Positions 1 to 6,200 of a stretch of 6,819 nt of DNA are shown piece after piece. The translations under genes were made by a program, and so were the position numbers. This DNA is from Clostridiaceae bacterium (GTDB lineage Bacteria; Bacillota; Clostridia; Oscillospirales; Acutalibacteraceae): positions 1-6,819 of the forward strand of contig CAJGCA010000075.1 in NCBI GenBank assembly GCA_904501705.1, read 5' to 3'. Every line of letters begins with the position of its first letter. Positions within the stretch are counted from its first letter, which is position 1. The notes beneath the pieces were generated by a model. The model had not been told where the DNA came from. It made no database searches and saw nothing but the letters and a program-made list of their open reading frames with translations.

Positions 1-224
1 ATCACCTCAAACGGCACCTCCTCGGTCAGTACCGAGATATTAAACGCGCCCGTTTTCTCGATGATCTCACGGGTGAGATTGTTCTTCTGACAGGAGATCG
101 CGATCTTCGTCGGATCATTCGCCACCTGAAACGCAGTGTTGATGATACAGCCGTTATCGCGCTCGTCCTTTGCCGTCAGAACAAACAGCCCGTAGGACAG
201 CTTAAAGAGTGCCGTCGGGTCGAT
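1..224 (-). CDS. Flavin-reductase-like (FMN-binding split-barrel) protein, C-terminus off window
   Basis: The minus-strand frame reads DPTALFKLSYGLFVLTAK, then DNGCIINTAFQVANDPTKIA, ISCQKNNLTREIIEKTG and AFNISVLTEEVPFEV. This is the N-terminal part of the flavin-reductase-like FMN-binding split barrel found in clostridial high-molecular-weight rubredoxins and related NAD(P)H:flavin oxidoreductases. The family passes electrons from NAD(P)H through flavin to rubredoxin or rubrerythrin, which fits its place directly downstream of rubrerythrin. About 74 codons are visible; whether a C-terminal rubredoxin domain follows lies outside the window. The start is a problem. By homology the protein should begin at the codon before DPTALF, but that codon is ATC (224-222). 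The only standard-type start in the open frame upstream is a TTG at 278-276, which would overlap rubrerythrin by about 32 nt. Between the rubrerythrin stop and the ATC the frame reads DPEDEKPT, an acidic linker-like stretch. Family is confident; the start is not. Confidence 0.85.
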   Translation of the reverse strand, partial: MDPTALFKLSYGLFVLTAKDERDNGCIINTAFQVANDPTKIAISCQKNNLTREIIEKTGAFNISVLTEEVPFEV

Positions 225-246
225 GGTCGGTTTTTCGTCTTCCGGA

Positions 247-789
247 TCAGCGAAAGTAGCGGTTGAGCAAACCTTCAAAAGCCTTTCCGTGGCGGGCCTC
301 GTCGCGGGCCATCTCGTGGACGGTGTCGTGGATCGCATCGAGGTTCAGCTCTTTCGCACGCTTGGCGAGAGCCATCTTGCCCTCGGTCGCGCCGTTCTCG
401 GCATCTACGCGCATCTCCAGGTTCTTCTTGGTGCTGTCGGTGACGACCTCACCCAGCAGCTCCGCGAACTTCGCGGCATGCTCCGCCTCTTCGTAAGCCG
501 CCTTCTCCCAGTACAGACCGATCTCGGGATAGCCCTCACGATGCGCGACACGCGCCATCGCCAGATACATACCAACCTCGGTGCACTCGCCCATGAAGTT
601 GGCGCGCAGGCCCTCGACAATCTCCTCGTCAACGCCCTTGGCAATACCAACTACGTGCTCAGCCGCCCAGGTGCGCTCGCCGCCCTGCTCATTGAACTTA
701 TCCGCGCCGACACCGCAAACGGGGCACACCTTCGGAGCCTCATCACCATTGTGAACATAACCGCAAACACTGCAAACAAACTTTTTCAT
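247..789 (-). CDS. rbr: Reverse rubrerythrin (N-terminal rubredoxin domain, ferritin-like diiron domain)
   Basis: This 180-residue protein is a rubrerythrin, a cytoplasmic non-haem diiron peroxidase that reduces hydrogen peroxide to water in anaerobes. Residues 1-35 form a rubredoxin-type Fe(Cys)4 site with Cys6-x2-Cys9 and Cys22-x2-Cys25 (CSVCGYVH...CPVCG). Residues about 55-175 form the ferritin-like four-helix domain with the expected iron ligands: Glu68, Glu101-x2-His104 (YEEAEHA), a Glu near 131-136, and Glu164-x2-His167 (DEARH). The rubredoxin-first order is that of clostridial 'reverse' rubrerythrins, which act as NADH-linked peroxidases with a flavin-reductase partner. The start is supported by GGAGGT (798-803) eight nucleotides upstream of ATG. 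The gene begins 44 nt after the regulator's stop, with no convincing promoter between, so it is probably the second gene of the perR operon. It ends in LLNRYFR, a normal family ending, just ahead of the flavin-reductase frame. Confidence 0.96.
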   Translation of the reverse strand: MKKFVCSVCGYVHNGDEAPKVCPVCGVGADKFNEQGGERTWAAEHVVGIAKGVDEEIVEGLRANFMGECTEVGMYLAMARVAHREGYPEIGLYWEKAAYEEAEHAAKFAELLGEVVTDSTKKNLEMRVDAENGATEGKMALAKRAKELNLDAIHDTVHEMARDEARHGKAFEGLLNRYFR

Positions 790-797
790 AAATCTTT

Positions 798-803
798 ACC
801 TCC
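798..803 (-). promoter_or_regulatory. Ribosome binding site of rubrerythrin
   Basis: On the minus strand GGAGGT lies eight nucleotides before the ATG at 789. It is the only strong Shine-Dalgarno sequence in the 44-nt gap and fixes the rubrerythrin start. Confidence 0.9.
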
Positions 804-833
804 AAAATAATTTTTATAATTGACTCATTTATA

Positions 834-1286
834 TCAGACAGAAGCGACCGCTTCTGAATCTGCCGTACAACACGCAGCACACAAGCCGCTAAAAGAGAGC
901 TCCTGCCCCTGCACAAGGCAGCCGTCGAGTTCTCCACTCCTCTTTTGCAGAAGATTATCAACTGCATTGGGCGCGAGCGGAATATCCTTGATGCATCCGC
1001 AACCGCTGCACAAAAAATGCGCGTGGGGTGTCAATCCTGCATCGTAGCGTCGCTCCTCAGAGCATAAGGGCAGCTCCCGCACCAGACCCGCCTGCACCAA
1101 CGCGTGCAGGGAATTATACACCGTCGTGCGGGAAAAGGTGGGCTGATCGACCGAGACAGCCTCATAGACGGTGTCGACCGACGGGTGTATCGGATGACCG
1201 ACCAAATATTCGTACACAGCCAAACGCTGCTGTGTCGGGCGTACCCCATGACTGCACAAAAGCTGTGCCATACGCTGTCTGTCCAT
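834..1286 (-). CDS. perR: PerR-like peroxide-sensing repressor (Fur family)
   Basis: This is a 150-residue Fur-family metalloregulator, normal length for the family. Residues 1-80 are the winged-helix DNA-binding part (GVRPTQQRLAVYEYL, then FSRTTVYNSLHALVQAGLV with the Fur-type recognition helix). Residues 81-140 are the dimerisation and metal domain. The structural zinc site is complete: Cys93-x2-Cys96 and Cys136-x2-Cys139. The regulatory metal ligands line up with those of Bacillus subtilis PerR: His34 (HPS), Asp82 (RYD), His88, His90 (PHAHFLC) and Asp101 (IKD). The Asp at the last position is the PerR-like choice; Fur proteins usually carry Glu there. In PerR, peroxide oxidises the regulatory-site histidines through bound iron and releases the DNA. 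I chose the ATG at 1286 because AAAGGAGGG lies five nucleotides upstream; an in-frame ATG at 1310 would overlap this site and lacks its own. A perfect palindrome over the promoter start and the rubrerythrin downstream support peroxide regulation and autorepression. Fur or Zur function is less likely. Confidence 0.9.
   Translation of the reverse strand: MDRQRMAQLLCSHGVRPTQQRLAVYEYLVGHPIHPSVDTVYEAVSVDQPTFSRTTVYNSLHALVQAGLVRELPLCSEERRYDAGLTPHAHFLCSGCGCIKDIPLAPNAVDNLLQKRSGELDGCLVQGQELSFSGLCAACCTADSEAVASV
839..856 (-). other. Hairpin at the 3' end of perR, upstream of rubrerythrin
   Basis: CAGAAGCG-AC-CGCTTCTG is a perfect 8-bp inverted repeat separated by two bases, so the real loop is probably four or more bases. 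It lies in the last codons of the regulator gene (SEAVAS region) and ends three bases from its stop codon. On the transcribed strand it is not followed by a T run, so it is not a standard intrinsic terminator. Position suggests an mRNA processing or stabilising structure that sets the perR:rubrerythrin ratio, or chance. The repeat is seen directly; the role is inferred. Confidence 0.5.
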
Positions 1287-1290
1287 ATCG

Positions 1291-1299
1291 CCCTCCTTT
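1291..1299 (-). promoter_or_regulatory. Ribosome binding site of perR
   Basis: AAAGGAGGG on the minus strand, five nucleotides before the ATG at 1286. It decides between this start and the in-frame ATG at 1310. Confidence 0.9.
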
Positions 1300-1315
1300 C
1301 TTGTAATCATTTTTA

Positions 1316-1334
1316 ATTTGTAATGATTACAAAT
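1316..1334. promoter_or_regulatory. Operator palindrome, probable PerR box
   Basis: ATTTGTAATGATTACAAAT is a perfect 9-1-9 inverted repeat. Its 15-bp core TTGTAAT-G-ATTACAA has the 7-1-7 layout of the Bacillus PerR box (TTATAATNATTATAA) and matches it at most positions. It starts just downstream of the -10 element and covers the predicted transcription start near 1330, an ideal place for repression. A partial half-site (TTGTAATCAT, 1301-1310) lies further downstream. Binding by the adjacent PerR-like protein is inferred. Confidence 0.85.
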
Positions 1335-1336
1335 AT

Positions 1337-1365
1337 ATAATACACGACTGTAAATGATTTGTCAA
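1337..1365 (-). promoter_or_regulatory. Sigma-A promoter of the perR-rubrerythrin operon
   Basis: On the minus strand TTGACA (1360-1365) is followed after exactly 17 nt by TATTAT (1337-1342). The -35 is consensus and the -10 differs from TATAAT at one position. Predicted start is near 1330, giving a leader of about 44 nt. The -35 lies only about 18 bp beyond the terminator of the preceding unit. An imperfect copy of the operator half-site (TGTAAATGATTTGT, 1350-1362) overlaps the -35 and could be a second, weaker contact. Confidence 0.9.
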
Positions 1366-1383
1366 GCGATTTTTTCAAATTAT

Positions 1384-1430
1384 CAAAAAAATTTGCCCTC
1401 GATGGCAGATGATCATCGGGGGCAAATTTG
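1384..1430 (-). terminator. Intrinsic terminator after the beta-helix tandem
   Basis: The arms AAATTTGCCC (1389-1398) and GGGCAAATTT (1420-1429) pair perfectly over 10 bp. The stem continues inward with TCGATG/CATCGG (1399-1404 and 1414-1419), with one mismatch on the transcribed strand, around a 9-nt loop. On the minus strand the stem runs into seven T residues, the signature of Rho-independent termination. It lies directly after the remnant's stop and insulates the perR promoter from read-through. Confidence 0.92.
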
Positions 1431-1436
1431 CGTTAA

Positions 1437-1674
1437 TTATTCATCATAATAAGCCGCTTCAGGCGCGGTATCAATGTCGGCGACGCGTGGCAGAGTACGC
1501 CACGCGTCGCCGACAAGAGACACATAATAGATCGTACCGTCCACGGAACACTCGTCGTTCGGTGCGTTCGCGATCGCAAGGTGCTTCTCCTCCACGAGCG
1601 CGTCAAAGCGGCTGTGCTTCTCGTTGTCAAGAATTACCGGGTTAGGTCACAGGTTTTTCGATGACAACGCTCAT
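1437..1674 (-). pseudogene. Truncated, frameshifted remnant of a third beta-helix paralogue
   Basis: The remnant starts with ATG (1674-1672), whose bases overlap the upstream gene's stop as ATGA, and has AAAGGTGA as a plausible ribosome site. It reads MSVVIEKPVT then TAA. Shifting frame immediately after gives NPVILDNEKHSRFD, then ALVEEKHLAIANAP, GTIYYVSLVGD and AWRTLP. This follows the start of the 480-residue neighbour (MTTIERPVTYNTAILYNEQH, SPFDAQAEARRQEIL, GTAYYISPYGD, AWRTM). Loss of two bases from an ancestral TATAAC, or gain of one base, explains the premature stop. Ten codons matching residues 57-66 of the neighbour are missing. Homology then ends in a perfect 17-bp inverted repeat, followed by IDTAPEAAYYDE, a stop and the terminator. 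The whole beta-helix is absent. A short functional peptide cannot be excluded, but decay of a tandem duplicate is the simplest reading. Confidence 0.88.
1475..1515. repeat. Perfect 17-bp inverted repeat with 7-nt loop
   Basis: TGTCGGCGACGCGTGGC (1475-1491) and its exact reverse complement (1499-1515) flank AGAGTAC. The arm read first on the minus strand encodes the family sequence VGDAW; the second arm is its inverted copy and matches nothing in the paralogue. There is no T run after it in either direction, so it is not a canonical terminator. It lies inside the decayed paralogue, at the point where homology stops. Confidence 0.9.
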
Positions 1675-3113
1675 TTGCGATCACCTTTGCTGATCTTGTG
1701 ATAAAAAACAACCTTCGCAGGGTTTTTGTCCAGCACCGCGGCATTCTTCTCCATCTCCGCTTGGTCGTGCGACCACAGCGTATGCTCGTCGAGTGCCCAG
1801 CCGTGCTTGTCGGTATCAAGTTCCTGCAGCAATGCCGATTTCACGTCGTCGTGCTGATAATAGCTATTCCCCTCATAAATCGGGCCGAGCTCGCCGTCGT
1901 AATAGGCCGACACCGCTAGCCAGCGCCACGAAGTATCCAACACATTATTACGCAAAAAGACATTCTCGCAATGCATCGTGTTGCGCATCCCGCGGAAACA
2001 GGAGCACATACTGTCGTCCGAGCCGATGCGATCGACCGTGCCGAAGCCGTAGCCCGCAAAGCGTAGGATGTTATTTTCGTACGTAATATCAAAGAACTTG
2101 CCGTAGTTGCGGTTGGTGAACACCTCAAAATTGTAATTACAATACTCGACAAGGTTGTCAGCAAAGCGGATATTCGCCTGCACCACACCATAGGGGTGAG
2201 TCGCCTGATGGGTGATGCCCGCATCAAAACACTGATAAACCCAGTTATGCTCAACGGTGATGTGGCGGCAGAGGTCCATCGACTCAAACCCGTTGCCGAG
2301 ACGCACGGGCGTCACTGTGTTGCCGCGCACCAGTTTCATCATACAGCCGCCGATGTAGCCGATCTCACAGTTGGTGACCTTGACGTTCTCCGCACCCCAG
2401 GTCATACCGATGCCGTGCACGCCGGTGTATTTAAGGCAGAGGTTGTCTAAGGTGAAATCGTGGGTCTTGGGTTTCTCCGCGATGAACAGCGTATAATGCG
2501 GGCTGACCTCAATGGATTCGTACACCTCGCCGGGGTTACCATCGCTGTTGTACAAATATAAATCACCGCAGGTATCGAAATAGAACTCTCGCTCAGCGTG
2601 CAAATTATTCTCCAATTTCTTATGCGCACAATACACGCCGTGGTTGAAAATCAGATTGCCAACGTCCTCGTGTTCCTGCAGAACGTGCACCTTCCACACG
2701 TTCGGGGTATCGGTCGCCTGCCACAAGCTCGCATCCGCATAGTCGCGGCGACTGCCGTAGATGGCGGGCTTTGGCCCCTCGCCGTAGGCGGCGTAGGTTA
2801 CGCCCGAGCGGATAAACGCGCGGCCGCGGTAGACACCGCCGCGCTCAAAGAACACGCCATCACCGTATTGGAAACGGTCGGGATCGTGCTCAAGGTAATG
2901 CATCGTGCGCCACGCCGTCTCGGGCGAGGTGCCGTCGTTCGCATCGTCACCATAGGGCGAGATATAATACGCCGTACCGGTGATGTTGTATTCCCCGTTC
3001 GGCGTGTTAAGGATCTCCTGCCGCCGCGCTTCTGCCTGCGCATCGAACGGGCTGTGTTGTTCGTTGTACAAAATCGCGGTGTTATAGGTGACCGGACGCT
3101 CAATAGTAGTCAT
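1671..3113 (-). CDS. Right-handed parallel beta-helix protein, stand-alone form
   Basis: This 480-residue protein probably folds as a right-handed parallel beta-helix (pectate-lyase-like). Residues 48-121 hold the N-terminal cap typical of such proteins: YYISPYGDDANDGTSPETAW, GDGVFFERGGVYRGR and YAAYGEGPKPAIYGS. Residues about 220-400 hold the coils, with phrases shared with the large neighbour: LDNLCLKYTG, VTNCEIGYIGG, VRLGNG, VYQCFDAG, LVEYCNYNFE, LRFAGYGF, DRIG and NVLDTS. Relatives bind or cleave polysaccharides; the conserved acids Asp297, Glu323, Glu330 and Asp361 are candidates for activity, but no enzyme family can be named. I see no signal peptide, membrane segment or wall anchor, so it may act in the cytoplasm on imported oligosaccharides, unlike its modular neighbour. 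The ATG at 3113 is preferred because AGGGGGA lies about seven bases upstream; the frame's earlier TTG lies in the upstream terminator/promoter DNA. Its stop overlaps the start of the decayed paralogue. Confidence 0.9.
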   Translation of the reverse strand: MTTIERPVTYNTAILYNEQHSPFDAQAEARRQEILNTPNGEYNITGTAYYISPYGDDANDGTSPETAWRTMHYLEHDPDRFQYGDGVFFERGGVYRGRAFIRSGVTYAAYGEGPKPAIYGSRRDYADASLWQATDTPNVWKVHVLQEHEDVGNLIFNHGVYCAHKKLENNLHAEREFYFDTCGDLYLYNSDGNPGEVYESIEVSPHYTLFIAEKPKTHDFTLDNLCLKYTGVHGIGMTWGAENVKVTNCEIGYIGGCMMKLVRGNTVTPVRLGNGFESMDLCRHITVEHNWVYQCFDAGITHQATHPYGVVQANIRFADNLVEYCNYNFEVFTNRNYGKFFDITYENNILRFAGYGFGTVDRIGSDDSMCSCFRGMRNTMHCENVFLRNNVLDTSWRWLAVSAYYDGELGPIYEGNSYYQHDDVKSALLQELDTDKHGWALDEHTLWSHDQAEMEKNAAVLDKNPAKVVFYHKISKGDRK

Positions 3114-3153
3114 AATCGTTCCCCCTATTTGGTGCTGGTAACTGCTTTGTTTT

Positions 3154-3182
3154 ATTGTACAGCAAAAGCGCGAAAAAAGCAA
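3154..3182 (-). promoter_or_regulatory. Candidate promoter of the stand-alone beta-helix gene
   Basis: On the minus strand TTGCTT (3177-3182) is followed after 17 nt by TACAAT (3154-3159). The -10 is good (one mismatch), the -35 weak (TTG conserved). The -35 overlaps the trailing edge of the upstream terminator. With a terminator upstream and a gene start at 3113 downstream, some promoter is expected here; this is the best candidate I see. Confidence 0.55.
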
Positions 3183-3212
3183 GCCCGAACGGCTGACGCC
3201 ATTCGGGCTTGC
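3173..3212 (-). terminator. Intrinsic terminator of the large modular beta-helix gene
   Basis: GCAAGCCCGAA (3179-3189) and TTCGGGCTTGC (3202-3212) form a perfect 11-bp stem. A further GGC/GCC pairing sits inside it around a TGAC loop. On the minus strand the stem is followed by six T residues. It begins about 40 nt after the stop codon at 3252-3254. Confidence 0.93.
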
Positions 3213-3251
3213 GATAGATTTTTGCTGTTGCAGACCGTCTCCGCAGGAGAA

Positions 3252-6200
3252 TTACTTGTAGAAGATCGCCGCTGCTTTATCAGGATCGATCGTCGAGATG
3301 TTAGTGTTCATATCAGACTGACTACCTGCAGCGAGTTGTTCCTCTTCATCAGCGATGGAATCGTTGCCCAACAAGTACGCGAGTTTAGAATAGCGATCGT
3401 AACCCTGTACCCAGGTGTTGTGAGAGACCGTCGCGCCGATAACGTCCGCTGTAAAATCAACCGAGTCAACCCCAAGGAGAAGCGCCATATCACCGAGCGT
3501 CCACTTGTCATTCAGAGTATTCTTAACTGTGGAGTTCGGATAACCCATAACGAGCATCGACACATACGAGGTATCGAAGATGTTGTCGTTGACCGTGACG
3601 TTGTGGCAAGGCTTCGCACCGGACATAAAGTTCACGTGCGAGATCGCCGACAGCGAGCCACCAATGCGGTTGTCGCGCTCGAACTCATAGCCCGCGAAGC
3701 GCATGAAGTTGCCATTATAGCGGCAATCCTCTATCAGGCCGGTTGTCGCATTCGCCCAGATCTCGATGCTGTACGCGCAGTACTCAATGAGGTTCTCGGT
3801 CACGCTAATGTTCTGTGCGATCTCGCCCACGCCCTGGTTAGAGTAGCCGGCATCGTAGCACTGATAAATCCAGTTGTTCTGCACAGTAACGCCGTCACAG
3901 TTGCCGTAGAACTCGATACCATTGCCCAGACGCACATCGACATCGTCCGAGTAATCACTCGTGGTGCCGTTATTAAAGCGCATAATGCTGCCGCCAATCC
4001 AACCGATCTCGCAGTTTTTGACAGAAACGGCAGTGACCGGACGATATTCAATCTTAGACGTGAACGAGATACCGTGAGCGCCAGTGTACTTGAGGCATAG
4101 ATTATCAATATGGACATCCCGTAAGGTAGTCGTTTCCGTCGACTCTCCGACGATGATGGGCATCTTGGAGACGATCTCGATCTTGCCGAAGTCCGCAGGT
4201 GTCATCTTACCCGGCAGGTAGACGAACAGGTCGCCGAGCTCCAGATTTTCGACCTTACCCTTGTTATCGCCATCTGCCACAAAATCACGCACAGCATACT
4301 CATGATAGAACTCGTAATCCTGATAGATATCCGACTTCATCGACTTCGAACCATACGCGAGCATCTCGCCGGTTTCCTTATCGAAGAAGAACATATTACC
4401 GACGTTGTTGCCAACATCCGTATCGGAGTTGTCGAGGTCGGTCAGGTAGTCGCCCATACCGACAAGCTGCCAACGGTTACCGAACGCAGGAGCAAGTTGC
4501 TGCCAATAGAGACCGTTCGCTCCCGTAGCCGTAACCTCCTGGCCATACGTATACGCAGGCAATTCTGCGTAGTTCATCTGACTACCGTTAATCAGCGGCT
4601 TGGCTTTTTCAAGGTCACCATACGCGCCATAGGTGGTGTAGCTCTTCGCCTTGAGCTGACCGCGATACTCGCCGCCGCGCTTGAAGAGGACGGCCTTCTG
4701 ACTGTTTTTATCGCCGGCAGTCGTCAACTCATTGACTTGGGCTAAGGTAGTATAAGGATGTTCGAAAGAACCGTCGCTGTTGCCGCCGGTATAGGTGCTA
4801 TCAACGTAGACGATATTCTCGGCGGTAATACCGGTAATATCGGTATTGCCATCGCCAAAGTTCTCCGTCTTAAACTGCGCAGCCTTTTCTTCCATCTCAT
4901 CGGTGCTCTGAAGCTTCTCATTCGGTCTGAGATTGTTCGGCTGCGTGGCGACGTTCATGTCGTTCAGGCTGCGGGAGATGACCTCACCATAGAAGGTGAT
5001 GGCATTACCAGCTTCATCCTCCGCTTGCACGTACGCACGCGCGGAGATAGTCTCTTCCCAAGCGGAGCGCGGAACATTGGTCAAAACGCCGGTATAGACG
5101 ACGCCGTCTATATTCTCGCCGAGGAATTTGTCGTGATGCTCTTCCTTCTGCAGCTTCTTGGCGTGAATCTTGAACACGTTCGAGGGAAGCGTGCCATCCT
5201 GCGCAAAGGCCAATGCATCCTCAGGCGCCTTGCCGAGGTCAGCGATCTTAACATCACGGCCGTAAAGGATACCCGCGCCGGTAACCGTATAGGAAATACC
5301 GCCAATAGTGATGGTCGCCGTGTTGTCATACAGCGCCAATCCATCATCCTGACGGGTGATGCTCGCGCCCTTGATCGCTGCGATGAAACGCAGCGCCTTG
5401 TCCGTACGGATCTGAGCGCCGTACATATCCAACTCAACCTCTGTATCAAGGTTCGCGATCGGAATGGAAGTGCGCGTAACCTTCGCCTCGGAACTCAACG
5501 GGCTCGCAGGCATACCGGCAACCAAGTTACCCAGATTCACTTCCGTACCACTCGTGCATGAGAAATTCAGATTCCAAACATACAGCTTAGAAGGCACCGA
5601 GCCGTCACCGTAGTTGAGCTCAAAGCGCAAGAAGGGTATCATATTTGTTTGTTTGCTGAACATCTCGCGGGTAATGACCGCCTTGAAGGTGTGACGACCC
5701 GCCTCAAGCAGATAATCGTTGTTCTCGCCTTCCGCAATGTTACGCAACGCTTTACCGCCGTCCGCATTGGCAAAGCCATCATCCCCGTTATCAAAGAACG
5801 CCGTAATCAGCGCTTTCGCCTCCGGGAGGAAATACTCAAAGGAAATGGTGTATTCGTTGGTTTTCGTCGTCTCGTTCTTCTTGTATATGGAATATTTCGG
5901 CGCAACCAGGACGCTTGGATTACCATACTCAGTCAATTGCGAGAAATCAAAATCATACACGTATTCCTTGTCTACCATCGTCCACTTATCAAACGCGTCT
6001 GTAAGAGTTACATAATCTTTGGCAACGCCCGCATCATCGCTGTAGGAAGTACCGATGGTGGAACCGTCCGTGTTCGTCATCTTGACATTCCACACGTAGA
6101 TATCCTTCGGGAGGAGAGAATCGCCGCCGAACATACCGTCCGAAACGCCGCCGATCTTATCCGCCTTCGTGTTACAGGATGTCGCGAAAGCGATAAGTAT

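Noticed and set aside
223..810. A 195-codon open frame on the + strand opposite rubrerythrin
   Set aside because: The minus strand encodes an unmistakable rubrerythrin with all metal ligands; the + strand frame is its shadow.
1287..1310. Upstream ATG (1310) as the perR start
   Set aside because: It would place the strong ribosome site AAAGGAGGG inside the coding region and has none of its own; family proteins begin close to MDRQRM.
1475..1515. The 17-bp inverted repeat as an intrinsic terminator or CRISPR repeat
   Set aside because: No T run follows it on either strand, and it occurs once with no spacer array; a proper terminator lies about 50 bp further on.
1437..1515. Insertion sequence or MITE as the cause of the truncation
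   Set aside because: No transposase, target-site duplication or terminal repeats beyond the single hairpin were seen, so I describe only an inverted repeat.
3114..3182. An N-terminal extension of the stand-alone beta-helix protein (MLFSRFCCTIKQSS...) as a signal peptide
   Set aside because: It would start at a TTG inside terminator/promoter DNA, lacks a proper hydrophobic core and cleavage site, and a good ribosome site precedes the ATG at 3113.
2598..4100. A long open frame on the + strand (about 500 codons)
   Set aside because: It runs antisense through two clear beta-helix genes and across a terminator and promoter. Its translation has no recognisable domain and it arises from codon bias of the real genes.
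4758..5561. Open frame of 267 codons on the + strand
   Set aside because: It is antisense to the large modular protein, has no family resemblance, and I saw no convincing ribosome site.
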